A stretch of DNA of 64,000 nucleotides from Globisporangium splendens (GCA_006386115.1 VFIW01000048.1:124001-188000), one strand, 5' to 3'; shown: positions 34,101 to 45,479, numbered from the stretch's first letter. The notes: generated by a model from the letters alone, not told the origin. Numbers and translations: made by a program.

Positions 34101-34312
34101 AGAGCATTCCGGGTCTGGCCGAGATCGAGAAGTTCCCGTCGTTCCTGAAGAAGGAGATCTTCGTGGGACCGGGCGACATGGTGCGCCAGACCATCGACAT
34201 GTTCACGACGCCCGGCAGCATCATGCTCACCCACGAGAGCAAGGACGTGCTCGAGGCCAACTTGGCGCGCATCCGCGAACTCGAAGTCGACGGGCTCTTC
34301 GAGTTGCAGTAG
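31104..34312 (+). CDS. Tandem double ATP-grasp protein with N-myristoylation-type start
   Basis: Exons 31104-33663, 33748-33953 and 34037-34312 give 1013 aa. After a 130-residue leader, two homologous units follow (about 131-570 and 572-1013). Both begin with VVVxDPFSTG and YxCICVYSD and include RxxKYLMGE, KPSPF, a VDTxSRNG segment, EVKF and SRCHGGEG. The pattern fits ATP-grasp carboxylate-amine ligases of the D-Ala-D-Ala-ligase/BacD-like class, which join an acyl-phosphate to an amine. Both introns lie in unit 2 only; unit 1 is intronless. The start MGNNAGKPLD has Gly2 in a good N-myristoyltransferase context, suggesting attachment to a membrane. Substrates are unknown; a dipeptide or amino-acid conjugate ligase is the best guess. 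The second unit is complete, so both sites may be active. Confidence 0.85.
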
Positions 34313-34495
34313 ACCAAAAGGATCAAAAGACAAGAAGTAGCCATGTGATGGGATCGTGCCTCCCATATTTTATTATTCCAACATTCTTAAAATTGAACTC
34401 TCCTTAACCTGTGCAATGGTGAATAAATGATTCCTTCCATATCCATTCTCCTACCTAATCTTCATTGCGAATTTCATATCGGAGTGTAAATGTGT

Positions 34496-35130
34496 CTACA
34501 GCGCGGATTGCACTAGATCACTTCTAACTGCTAAGTAATCTTTGGCCAGGATGGCATGTTCTCTTGGTCCTATGTGAGGCTGCCTTGTGTTGTCCAATGA
34601 CCTTGGGTCTTCCGAACTTCGCATAAGCCAATGCATGACGTCGTTGTCAAGATCCTGGGTGAGATTGTTGAAAGCAACTCGATGAGTTGGGAAGTGAACC
34701 TGCGTTGAGGTTCTGGTGTCCATGGCTAGGTTGGCGGCTGAGTCCGCCATCTTGTTGAAGGCACGGTAGTGATGGCACCATCCTCGGATGTCGATGCAAT
34801 CCGCGAGTCGTCGACTTGTCTGGTATAAACGTGCCAATCGGTGCTGTCGAGGGATCGATGCATTCTCTGTTGGGAGATAATCTGTGCACTGTCTCCAATC
34901 ACGTACAACGGTTCGAAGTGACTGCGTTGGGCTTCTCGGAGTCCGTGTATGAGACCCCAGTACTCGGCAAAGTTGTTGGTCGTGTCCTTCCTGCTATTGG
35001 TCATGCTCGCGGCCCAAATTAAACTGGCTGTGTGCGAATCCTTATGGACACGCACGATAATGGATCCAGTCCCTCCTGGTCCTGGATTGCCGCGTGATCA
35101 TGATCGCCATCTCAGCAGTCGATTCGATTG
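34496..35130 (-). pseudogene. Degraded RNase H domain (retroelement remnant)
   Basis: Read on the minus strand, three frame-broken pieces together spell a type I RNase H. First comes RGNPGPGGTGSIIV near 35050-35090, preceded by a stop where the first catalytic Asp motif should be. Then NNFAEYWGLIHGL with its conserved Glu and VIGDSAQII with its Asp (34726-35055). In another frame RAFNKMADSAANLAMD follows with the last Asp (34496-34837). The frameshift lies around 34830. No reverse transcriptase is seen nearby. It is most likely the 3' end of an old retrotransposon copy. Confidence 0.6.
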
Positions 35131-35713
35131 GATCCGAATCCATGCGTCGCAGATGCGCACACCAAATGGCTTGTATGAGCGACGCGCTCATATATCGCCA
35201 CAGCATGTTTGCGACGGGATAGAGATGATCTTGGAGATGTTCATTGGAGCACTTGTGTCTGATATTGTGTCTCTTGATTTATATATTATGACATGGAACT
35301 TTGCATGAATGACCACAGATTGAGGACACAGTGTTGGTTTTGAAGGTTTGTTGACATTACCAATGACGCTTGAGAAACTATGACACAATGCGGGTTTGGA
35401 TACAATACAATGAAGGAAACGACAGAGGCATGACGACATACCGGTCAACTGGTTACTACTGCACAGCAGCCATCTTGCTTCATTCTCTCTCGTTTCTTCC
35501 CAGTCCCCATGATGAAAGGGGACATAAATATTCACAGGCAGATAGATGACGATCTTTGACGCCGTCATCTCTGCTCTGTTGATGCTTGCTTGGAGGAGGG
35601 AAGACCGGAGGAAGGATGGCTGGGGAGGGGGGATTTTCACTTTTGTACACGACGACGGTCACTTGACACACAGCGACTTCCATTTTGCGTTTTGCTTTTG
35701 CTGGATTGAGATC
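35131..35713. other. Intergenic region, nothing recognised
   Basis: About 580 bp between the RNase H remnant and the carrier gene. There is no conserved frame. It may hold further decayed retroelement sequence. Confidence 0.4.
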
Positions 35714-36799
35714 TTAGCCGCACAGCAGGCGGAGGCTCTTCTTGGTCATCTCGTACGTGCTGAACATGACGGCGGCGTACGGCACGATGCGCGCGAGGTT
35801 GGGCACGGTGCCACGGTAGAGCGCCAGCAGCCCCTCGTCGCGGATCACCTTCTGGAAGCAGTCGCACATGCCGCGGTAGTGCTTGATGCCGCTCGTGGGT
35901 GTCTGCACGTGGAGCGCCGTGTCGACGATGACCTGGGTCTGCAGACGTTTCTTGACCGTGTCGAACGGGTACGCCACGGTCTGCGCGATGGCGCCGGCGA
36001 TCGAGCCGCACACGAAGAAGTCGACGCCATTGAGCTCCTGCTTGCCCTCAGGCCACCGGAACGCCGGCCACTGGTGCTGCTGAGACGTGAACTTGAGGTA
36101 CTCGTAGCAACCGAACTGCACGCCTTCGAACGGGATGGCGCCGACGATGCCCGACCACCCACCCTTGTACAACCCACGGATGCCTTCGTGCCGCAGGATG
36201 AGCTTGATGCCGTGCGCGACACCGCGGATGCGCATATGTGCGAGTGTGTTGGCTGGTGTCTGCGTGATCATGCGCGTGCGCACGATCTCCAGCGGGTACG
36301 TCCCCATGGTGGCAAAGAGACCGGCCGTGGCACCGCACATCGCGCGCTGCACATTACTGGGATTCTCGTCGAGGAACCGCGTCTGGAGCGTGTCAAAGAG
36401 GAAAAACTTGGCACCTGCATATGGACCGAGGCGGCAGCAGCCGGCGATGTTGCCGCGCCAGAACGTGCGCGCGCCGTCCATCGAGTAGAGCTCGTGGACC
36501 GTGCGCATCAGTGCCGACGGCGGCGCTGTCGCAGCTGCAGCTCTGGAGAACAACGCGCGGCGGGTGGCTGATGGCACCGCCACGTGCTGCTGGAACCCGG
36601 GCGACGACGGTGACGTGCCGTTGACCTGGATGATGATCTTGAGCACGTCGAGCGGCGACGTGCACGAGCGCGTGACGCACCCGGCGACGACGCCCGCGAC
36701 CACGGACTGCATGCCATTGGAGGACGTCGTCATTTGCTGGTTCTGGGGGCGAGTGGTCGAGACACTCGAGTAGGAGGACGAGGCGGACGTCGCGAGCAT
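35714..36799 (-). CDS. Mitochondrial carrier family (SLC25) transporter
   Basis: An intronless 361-aa frame with the three-fold carrier repeat. The signature PxD/ExxK/R motifs are SPLDVLK (repeat 1), TYPLEIVRTRM (repeat 2) and AYPFDTVKKRLQ (repeat 3). Each is followed by a matrix helix with a glycine pair (MDGARTFWRGN, HEGIRGLYKGG, DEGLLALYRGT). About 28 residues precede the first helix, and a Pro/Ala-rich insertion sits in the first matrix loop. It would exchange a metabolite or nucleotide-like cofactor across the inner mitochondrial membrane. The sequence looks closest to the thiamine-pyrophosphate/CoA/adenine-nucleotide branch, but substrate assignment is uncertain. Confidence 0.92.
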   Translation of the reverse strand: MLATSASSSYSSVSTTRPQNQQMTTSSNGMQSVVAGVVAGCVTRSCTSPLDVLKIIIQVNGTSPSSPGFQQHVAVPSATRRALFSRAAAATAPPSALMRTVHELYSMDGARTFWRGNIAGCCRLGPYAGAKFFLFDTLQTRFLDENPSNVQRAMCGATAGLFATMGTYPLEIVRTRMITQTPANTLAHMRIRGVAHGIKLILRHEGIRGLYKGGWSGIVGAIPFEGVQFGCYEYLKFTSQQHQWPAFRWPEGKQELNGVDFFVCGSIAGAIAQTVAYPFDTVKKRLQTQVIVDTALHVQTPTSGIKHYRGMCDCFQKVIRDEGLLALYRGTVPNLARIVPYAAVMFSTYEMTKKSLRLLCG

Positions 36800-39325
36800 G
36801 GAATGAGAGAGAGGAAACGGCCTCTAGGAGGTAAATTCGACACTGAGCGCTCGACGGATGCGGAATGCGGACAGGGCGGATGGGAGCGGACGGCGCAATG
36901 GCCCTTGCCCATGCACATGATTCTGTGAGGAGAGAGCTGCGTCGAGTCTGTCAACAGCTCCCTTTTTATAATTGCAGCCGCTCTCCATGTAGTCTAAACT
37001 GCATAACACATAACCTTTGATAACTTAAAATTGACGTGAGTCTCGAAACATTTTGGTTAACGAATCACACTTGTTGCAATACTCAGATGCGTCTATTATG
37101 AAACATTATGATCCTGTTATATCGAATTAGAAGATGGATCGACTTCATAGAGATGTATCAGCAGATCAAATGAAAAGGAGGGATGACCTCCCTCTGTGAA
37201 AGGTCACTGAAACGTTGACTTCAACATTGGGATGCGCGCCGACATGATCGCATAAAGTATCGATTGATTGAGCACATTCATACAAAACATCTTGGACTGA
37301 ATTTCCAGAACATTTACTTTATTGAGGGCATGCTGTGGAATACGCGAAAAGAAAAAAACAGCACCGTTATTCTCTTTCATAAGAATATACGAGAAAGAAA
37401 CACATGCAAAGCAAACGGCTCGGCAGTGGTTACAGGAAAACACTCAAATGTGCTGATACACAGCGTGCTTTTATGAGCTTCCTTCCAGGTTTTACTGGCA
37501 TCCCCGCACACACAACACAGCAAAAAAGAAAAAAAGAAGAAAAGAAGCCCAACTCGTAGTTTAAAGAATCCCACAAAACCGTGCCGTTGATCTCTACACT
37601 TGACGCGAAACGGGGATGCAACTAAAGTTATGATCAGACAGTACCGTAGTGTGGGTTTATTTAAAGTCAAGTGCTTGTTTGTTCTTTTTCTCTGATAATG
37701 GGGGATGCCCACCATCGAAATCTCCGTTATCGCGCGTCGTTTCTTTTTATCTTGTTTTCTTCCTGGGACCATAGAAACCCCATACGGCACAGCTGGCTTC
37801 AACATGCGCCAGCCTTTTCAGGAATTGGTCACCACGATGTGCGAATTTGCAAATGTAAAAGGGGACATTGCACATGAGAAACACCACATAGCCCTTTCTT
37901 TTAAAACCTCGAGTGATAATAAACTCATTCAAAAGCCCCGTTTAATGAAAATTCAAAGGTCGAAATGAGGCAGTATCCCCTTTTTGTGGCAAAGGTGTGC
38001 TTCCATGTATCCAAAGGGGGAGTGCAGCCATGTGCACAGACACTCGGAGCTGCGGCATTTTTGTTCCTAGTGATATGGATTTTTTAAAATGCGCGCTGCA
38101 GCTCCGATCTTCTTCTGTTCACTGCAAATGAGCCGCAGAGCTCCAACTACAGCACGTCGCATGCCGTGTTTAAAATCAAGGCGTTCCGACAGCCAGTTCT
38201 TCCTAAGAACTACGCAGCTATCAACACGCATCGTTGATGCATTTTGGGAGCCGCTGGCAGTGCGCTGGCTGGCTGTTTAGCAAAGAAGATCTTTGCAACG
38301 CACGTGCAAGTCAAACAAAACGGATGCTCATTGCCTTATTTACTTGTGCTTTTTGTGCACTTAGTTTTCAACTTCAACGTCAACTCGGAGTCCCGCGAGC
38401 CCAGCGCGTGTTGAAGATGGATAGCAAAGCAAATGGACCGCGATCGGATCGGAAAAACCGCGATCTCGCTCTCCAGGAAGACGAGATGTACTAAACACAT
38501 AATACATAAACGCGGTGTGCATTCACTGGACTCTAGCCTAGGCGGGGTTCGTGGTTCATTTCCGTTTCCGACCAGCTCCACTGCACATATATTTATGAGG
38601 AGGGTTAGCGTTCAGTGGTGACATGTCACGCGAATCTCCTTTCTCACTCCCTCGTCGCTCTCAGCGACACCAAAATGAATTATATGAAAGAAAAGCTCAC
38701 AATGCGCCAACTTTATTACGTAGGCAACATCTTTTTAAGCATACGTGGACGAGAGACCGACACTTTTTTGTGTTTGTATGTAGCCATTACGTACGTGTTT
38801 CAACGAGAACCGTTGAAAAGCGCAGGTCTCCAGTGCGTGGCTTCAAATAACTCCCAAAAGGTGACGATGTGTGCGCAACTCGCTCGTCCTGTTAAAAAAC
38901 GATCTACGTACACGCGCTTTCTGGTGTACCCACTCCATGGTAACAGCAAAGAGGAAGAAGGTTCTAGAAGCTCACTCCACCCTCGTCTGTCTGTCTGTTG
39001 CAGTCCGCTGCCGCGCTTTAAAAAGAAAGTTCGCAGTGGATTCAGACACCACCGACTTTCTCTCCAGTGCGTTCCATTAACTGCATCTTGGGGATCCTCG
39101 ACTTCAACCAGTGCCACTCGAGTTTTTATTTGTTTTGCCTGAGAAGGTCTGTCTTTTGGCTCGGTTTGGATGAGTCTCTCTATGGCATCACTTCGTCTCT
39201 ACAAAGATCGCGTTGTCATTCTGCAGATTGCCTTTAGGGTATACTTGTTATTTTGCTCCTTTGCCTGAGGATATGTGCTAGTGACTTGCTAACAGCTCAA
39301 TGCATCTTTGCTATGAACTATATCT
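36800..39325. other. Gene-poor AT-richer region
   Basis: About 2.5 kb without any frame that looks coding. Codon usage and base composition are unlike the neighbouring genes. I see no tRNA, no clear inverted repeats and no retroelement motif. Confidence 0.45.
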
Positions 39326-39512
39326 TCACAAAGCAACTTTAGCTGCCTGCACGACGCGAATGATCTCAAAGCGCGTGTCCGAGCCAAGCACTTCGTTGTG
39401 AGTCACAAACATCGCTGCCTGCTCGCGGTCATAGATCACAGACGCCGTGACCAGGTGCAAGATCCACGGGAGTTCATTTGCACGGTACAGAGCGAGCAGC
39501 GCAAAAAGCGAG
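39326..39512 (-). pseudogene. Unassigned coding-like remnant with plausible splice acceptor
   Basis: A minus-strand frame of about 60 codons with gene-like codon use. It starts near CSLFALLALYRANELPW and ends in RVVQAAKVAL and a stop at 39326-39328. A branch-point-like CTAAC followed by ATTACAG lies directly upstream, with a GTACGT donor about 57 nt before that. This suggests the last exon of a membrane protein. No upstream exon could be joined convincingly. The frame upstream (39690-40040, minus) carries another coding-like stretch. The family is not recognised. Confidence 0.25.
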
Positions 39513-41333
39513 CACCCGCCGCACCCGCTGTAATTCCGTTAGGATCTCGCTTCGCAGTGTATTGCAGCATTCACGTACGTACGAGAGCACACAGTGAAGT
39601 GTCCAACTCCATGGTAAGAACCACGACAAAACGCGTCGTTTTTACCGTGGGTGATGACGTCGTTGCTGGTTTGCTCGCCTTGATTCAGAAATGCTCGAGT
39701 CTATTCACCACCTCAGTATCGCACTCGCACTCGCGCGAACCCACTGATGATGTCTCCAAACAGCGCGTAAAGGCGCCGAACTTGGAGATACCAGTGTGAC
39801 CAGATGCCTTGATCCCGAAGGCGGCGCCACGAGTGACGCAGTGGAGCATTTTGGCCATGCTGATGGGGAAGTGAGACCCGAAATGATCACCAAACCTTAT
39901 TCTTTTGTGCAGTTCAGACCATCTTTTGGTTTCTGAACTTGAAGTGGATGGCGATGAGTGGTAACCCTTCGGATATGGCTCTGGATGTGCTGTATATTTT
40001 TGTAATCGAGAGGCTTTATTGATCAAAACTCCTGCAATGCACAATATATGTGGGCTACACCATTTCAGTCAGAAACCATCGAGCGTCGGTTAAACAGGGG
40101 ACTCCGCTCTATATGCACACTTCCAACTTGCTTTCGTGAATGCATGCAGATTCACAACTGCAAGATGTATAAACAATCAGCTTCAAAACACGATATATGT
40201 GTCCCGCATGTGCCGTGGTCTGTGCACATGTCAACTTGTGTGATATCAAGAGGTTCCCTCTGAGTATGAATATGACACCAGGTTGGCTCTCATCATTTTG
40301 TACGATATGGAGCGGGAGCCCTCTTTATATGGACCTACTAGGCGATTTATAATTTGGTCAAATGTGCAAAGTGCTTATTGCATAAGTTGCAACTCCTTTC
40401 AGAATAAATAGTTCAATTTCACTTGCAGCGGCTATCAGAGAGGTTTAGGAAACGTGATTATATTACAAAGCATGATTGTGTACCGGTTATTGGAGGCAAA
40501 TGGGACTTTCCTATTATTCGAATCGGGAAGTGCCATTTTGGTCGAGCAAGAAGTCATGTCACTTGATAGAGGGTTAATTTTGGCAGGGCAGACTGCAACC
40601 ATCTTTCACCCAACCCGTGATTGTAAACAGCAGTTTATAATTCTGCAGAACAATTAAGAGCTTCCTCTGTAAAATGGATGCGTTCTCTTGAAAGATAATC
40701 ACGGGACGCCTAAACCTTCTTTTTCAACGGCAACTGTGCTGATTTTCGATTATAAACACACTGATTTGGGACAGCAGAAGTCGATTTCCTAAACCTCTCT
40801 AATAGACTATTACCATTTCCTCTCCTACTTCATAGATTTATGCTCTTTCGCAGGATGTATCCAAACCAATCAGAGGCGAGATGTCGATATCCAAAATGAC
40901 CATGGTGCCGATGGCATTGAACTCGTGGCGCTTGCGCTGACGATGTCGGTCGGTCGCCGCCCACCTGCAGTCAGTCGCCATCTCGTCTCGTGACGTCACA
41001 GGCAAAACCACCTGCTACATCCTCTGCCACCGTGCACGTGTTGTCCGCGCTCCAGGAGATCGCTGAGGAAGCCCAAGTCGCTCCTGGCATGGTGCTGCCG
41101 CTGAAACGCACACACATCGCCATGCCCAGTTCAGCTGGCGAGTTAGACGAACGTCTCGCTATCCTCATTGGCTTGCAGCTGCCGACCGAGGCATAGGGAA
41201 GCACGACGAACATCGGAAGGAGGCAAAACACGTCGCGGCAGAGCCCTAAAACCCAGAAGTCCCAATAAGCAATTTCAATAGAAGATGCCATCAATACCAG
41301 AACCTAAAGCCTGAGGCACCTGCGACGGAGAAT
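39513..41333. other. Gene-poor region with short unassigned frames
   Basis: This stretch holds short frames such as 40990-41196 (plus, 68 codons, containing VHVLSALQEIAEEAQ) and 40454-40657. None has recognisable similarity or splice context. They may be remnants of genes lost in this unstable region. Confidence 0.35.
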
Positions 41334-41950
41334 ATGGAGACGACTTCAACGCCACCACCAGTGGAACCTGCAACAGAGAATGTGACGGAAATGTCAGAAC
41401 CAGCACCTGCAGAGTCTGTGGGTCATAAGACGAGCTTCCTCCGCAACATCGCTGACACCGCAATCGCCCTCCCAGTCGCGGCGCTCGTCGCGCACTATAC
41501 GGACCTCCAGCTCTACGCGCTTGTGATCTTCGGTATCCATTGCGTCAGCACGCTCGCGTACGCCGCGCCGTCTAAATTCGGGCAGCACCTAAAAGCCATG
41601 GTCAGAACCATGTTTGTGAGTGTGACACTGCTTGCATGGTGCCGCGTGGATAACCCCTGGCCGAACTTGTGTGTTCTTTTCACGGCGTTTCTGATGTACG
41701 ACGGACTGCAGAGGGATTGGATTACGAGCAGGGACGATTATGGTTCGGACCCGCGTTTGATGCCATCCGCGTCACACCCGTGCGCTCTTCTCGGTGTGGA
41801 CCGTCTAAATCCTCTGTATCTTCCTCGCGGTCGTGCCGTATCTGTCGATCGTCACGGGCGAGAACGCCATGGACGGCATGATAGGCGCGCCAGTTTCCAC
41901 CTTCGTGTTGTGGGGACTCGTGACACCCGGAAGTGCTCTGCACATTAGCT
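41334..41950 (+). pseudogene. DUF1295/steroid-reductase-like gene, broken copy 1
   Basis: Closely related to the intact gene at 43144, with shared segments such as FLRNIADTAIALPVAALVA and YTDLQLYALVIFGIH. After about 41750 the frame is lost. FDAIRVTPVR continues one frame over, and beyond it FLAVVPYLSIVTGENAMDG is seen only after a further shift and a stop (TAA at about 41808). The C-terminal half, including the conserved GLWxYSRHPNY motif, is missing. It cannot make a full-length enzyme. Confidence 0.75.
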
Positions 41951-43143
41951 ATAGATGCATGCGAAAAAAGCGGGGGCAGCAATAGCAATACCACGCAATC
42001 ACATGTGACGAAGAGTTAGCGCTCCTTTGTCTTAAGTCGCCGCTGGTACTTCTGGTCTTCAGATTTGGCCAGGCTGTGAGCCCAGCTTGCAGCCCAGAAG
42101 AAGGAGACAAAGAGAGCTCATGCTACAAAATCACAGCAACCACAGCTCATTCTACAGCAACTGAGACGGAGGCAGTCTCTCAACACTTTTAATTGCGAAC
42201 GAAAATCGCACCTGACTGCACAACAAAGTCCAGGCTTCTCATCTCAATCTGAAGCAGCCTCTGGACGTCACGCGGCCGCCTCTAGCTTCAGTTGCCGAGT
42301 GTGCATGAAACGCGACGTCATTGACACCTCGTCACACGCCAACGTGTCTCTGGTTGGTCCTCCTTCCTGTCCAATCGCCCCTGGAGGTTCCTCCAAAGCA
42401 TCATCGCACTCTCCACTTTGCTCTGGAGCTGCTCACTCGCATCAACGCAATGTCGAGCATGGAAATGAAGTTTCCTCTGCTCAACCAGGGACTGAGTTCC
42501 TATGCAATATCTATATCCCTATAAAACAGCCACCTGAGTTTCCCTAATTAGATCAAAGTGCAAGGTTTTATATTGCTGTACGAGGTTTATTAGTTTGATA
42601 ATTCCTATTATGCTGTCCGACCATCCTAGCTTTTGTTTGTTACAGGACAAATGGCCTAAAGCAGATGAAGAAATTGGTATAGAAAAGGGACCCTTGTCGC
42701 TGCTATTGGCGAAAATCTCACATCGCTGCAGCTGCCGGTTAACCTGTCGCTGCCTCTTCCATAATAACATCAATACATCAAAGCACACATTACACAAGGT
42801 AAAAGATTGCTAAGTACTCAATTTTAACGCAGACATGCTATAAGCAGGTGTATGCCCAATGAACGGTCTGATGAATTCGCTTGAAGTGACGCGCACAATT
42901 AGCACCGTGCCGCGACCTGATTTTGATTTCCCAATCGCAAAGTGCAAACCATGGAACACGGGCGAAGCCACTGCTGGCTGGTCTGCCAATGCTCTGTGTA
43001 CCCCATGCTCCCACACACACAGCACTCAGTGTGGCGCCCTCCTTCCCTCCGTGCTGCTGAGGGCGGTCTTCGTGACGCGATCCGCACGCACTCACAATCC
43101 GTTTTGTCTCGTTCCCCGCAAGTCTCCAAGAACCTAGACGAAG
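41951..43143. other. Intergenic region between tandem copies
   Basis: About 1.2 kb between the first (broken) and second (intact) copies, with no gene recognised. The end (from about 43075) should hold the promoter and leader of the intact copy. Confidence 0.4.
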
Positions 43144-44079
43144 ATGACGACGTCCGCGCACCTCGCACCAGCGGCTCCGATCCAGAAGACGGGCTTCCTG
43201 CGCAACATCTCCGGCACGGTCATCACGCTGCCGGTCGCGGCGCTCGTGGCCTACTACACGGACCTGCAGTTCTACGCGCTCGTGATCTTCGGCATCCAGT
43301 GGGTCGGCGCGCTCGCCTACGCCGTGCCATTCAAGGATGAGCACTACCTGGACGTCACGGGCTCGGCGACGTTCGCCGGCGTGGTGCTGCTCGCGCTGTA
43401 CAAGGCGGACGCGCTGACGTGGCGCTCGTACCTGCTCGCGGCGTTCGTGATCTTGTGGTGTGTGCGTCTGGGCCACTTTTTGATCAAGCGCATCGGCGAG
43501 CAGGGCTCGGACTCGCGCTTCGATGCGATCCGCGTCACACCTGTGCGCTTCTTCTCTGTCTGGAACATCCAGGGCCTCTGGGTGTTCCTCACGCTGCTGC
43601 CGACGCTGCTCACGATCGTGCACGGCAACAAGGACACGGCGGTCGAGTGGGTTGACATCGTCGGCATCGTCTTCTGGGTCATCGGTTTCTTCCTCGAGGT
43701 GACTGCAGACCGCCAGAAGACCGCGTTCCGCCACAACCCGGCCAACAAGGGCAAGTTCATCCACACGGGGCTCTGGGCGTACTCGCGCCACCCCAACTAC
43801 CTCGGCGAGATCCTCATCTGGCTCAGCGTGTACGCCATCGCGTACCACGTGCTCCCCACGACGCAGTACAAGGCGCTCGCTGCTCTGGGTCCGCTCTTCA
43901 TCATCTTGCTGCTCTCGACCGTGTCGGGCATCCCGGTGCTCGAGAAGCAGGCTGACGAGCGCTGGGGTCACCTCCCAGAGTACCAGTCGTACAAGGCGCG
44001 CACGAGCGTGTTGCTGCTCTGGCCGGCCAAGAAGACCAAGAACCACGGTGAGTACGCGCCACTGGTGTCCAAGGCGTAA
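43144..44079 (+). CDS. DUF1295 / steroid 5-alpha-reductase C-terminal-like membrane enzyme
   Basis: An intronless 311-aa frame with six to seven hydrophobic helices. The family signature is near the C-terminus: KGKFIHTGLWAYSRHPNYLG, then KQADERWG and YQSYKARTSVLLLW. These match the DUF1295 and 3-oxo-5-alpha-steroid 4-dehydrogenase C-terminal superfamily, ER-type membrane proteins that use NADPH on steroid or lipid double bonds; isoprenylcysteine methyltransferases share the same fold. The substrate cannot be told from sequence. It is the only intact member of three tandem copies (broken copies at 41334 and 44462). Confidence 0.88.
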   Translation: MTTSAHLAPAAPIQKTGFLRNISGTVITLPVAALVAYYTDLQFYALVIFGIQWVGALAYAVPFKDEHYLDVTGSATFAGVVLLALYKADALTWRSYLLAAFVILWCVRLGHFLIKRIGEQGSDSRFDAIRVTPVRFFSVWNIQGLWVFLTLLPTLLTIVHGNKDTAVEWVDIVGIVFWVIGFFLEVTADRQKTAFRHNPANKGKFIHTGLWAYSRHPNYLGEILIWLSVYAIAYHVLPTTQYKALAALGPLFIILLLSTVSGIPVLEKQADERWGHLPEYQSYKARTSVLLLWPAKKTKNHGEYAPLVSKA

Positions 44080-44461
44080 GCAGCAAGACAAGGAGCACGA
44101 GATCAGTGTGTGTGTGCCTTCTTCATGTCCGTTTTGTCATCGGTTTGGTTGGTCTCAGTTACGTCCACTTTTGGCTTTAAACCACCATAGTGTTAAGAGA
44201 AAAATGACCAGATACATTTACAGTTGCGCTCATGTTGTTTGCTTTTCTGTTGCTCCATTGCTTCGTAAATGCGCCATTCACGCGCACACTCATGGAAACG
44301 AAGACACCTTGGTCATTGGTCACTTTACGTTTGGAAGACGAGTGCAGGTCAAGATGTTGCCTTTATGTGCAGTTCCACTCTCACGATGTTGCTGATCCCT
44401 TCCTTCCTGGGAGTAGAGACAAGCCACCGGACAAACCAAAGAACGCAGGGACTGCCATGGT

Positions 44462-45055
44462 GTGGTTATGATGCGTGCGGCTCGGCACCTTTTGATTCTG
44501 CGCATCCGCGAGGTGGGCGAAGACACGTGCTTCGCGGACACCCGCGGCAACCCCGTGCGCTTCCTCTTGGTCTGGAGCATCCAGGGGCTCTTGGTGCTCA
44601 TCACGGCGCTGCCCGTGCTGCTCAGTCTCGCGCATTCAAGCAACGACCCAAATGTTCGCGTGCTCGATATCGTTGGCACCATTCTCTGAGTGCTTGGGTG
44701 TGCGATCGAGGTGACTGCGGATCACCAGAAGACGCAGTTCCACCATGATGAGCGCAACAAGGGCAAGTTCATCCAGTCGGGGCTCTGGATGTACAGTCGC
44801 CACCCGAACTACTGCTGCGAGGTCCTCATGTGGATCGCGATCTTTCTGATTGCGGTGCACACGCTGACATATCGGTCGCTGTACCAGGCGCTCGCGGCGC
44901 TGGGGTCGGCGTTTATGACGCTGCTGCTCATCAAGGTCTCGAGCATTCCATTGCTGGAGAAGCAGGGAGACGAGCGATGGGGAAACCTCCAGGCGTACAA
45001 GGAGTACAAGTAGCGCACGAGCGTCTTGCTGCTCTGGCCGCCAAGTAAAAAGTAA
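44462..45055 (+). pseudogene. DUF1295/steroid-reductase-like gene, broken copy 3
   Basis: This corresponds to the C-terminal two thirds of the intact copy. The N-terminal part is gone. The frame has an in-frame TGA at 44687-44689, at a position equivalent to a Trp codon in the intact copy. A TAG at 45011-45013 sits inside YKEYK-stop-RTSVLLLWP, after which the same frame continues to 45055. Conserved pieces remain: GKFIQSGLWMYSRHPNY and LEKQGDERWG. The family match is clear, but it is inactive as written. Confidence 0.8.
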
Positions 45056-45479
45056 GGCGATTGTGTGTCGATAGGCAAAGAGGAAATGCAGTTTTGTGCA
45101 TGTTCATCATAGTCCGGAGACTTTTTTAAAGTCTGCCAACCATTTTGCAATGCATCTGTCGGCGCTCGAAGCGTTATATCATTCATGTAAACGCGATTGG
45201 CAAGCATCTCAAGAAGTGTGAGAGGGAGCCGACGACGCCAAGGAAGCAGCCAGCACGAGCAGCCAACACGTATCGCGAAGGAGAGCTCTGCGAACCCCCC
45301 GATCCCCCGCGTCGACGAAGAAAAGGGCGAAACGGAGCACGTACAACGACAGAGAGCTTTCCGACTCCCCTGTTGCTAAGAAGAAGAGGTCGAAACCGCG
45401 GAAAGGACATCTACACTGCCGCCACTGCCAATTTCAGACTCTGCTGTGGCGCCTGCTGAGCTGCAGCAAATGGCTGAAG
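45056..45479. other. Region with Arg/Lys-rich coding-like frames
   Basis: Two overlapping plus-strand frames (45145-45459, and another with HLHCRHCQFQTLLW near 45400) look like fragments belonging with the frame at 45480. No intact gene can be built. Confidence 0.3.

Noticed and set aside
35546..36571. 341-codon plus-strand frame opposite the mitochondrial carrier
   Set aside because: Shadow; all three carrier signatures are on the minus strand.
42838..44091. 417-codon minus-strand frame opposite the DUF1295 gene
   Set aside because: Arg/Glu/Val-rich antisense shadow without motifs; the sense frame carries the family signature.
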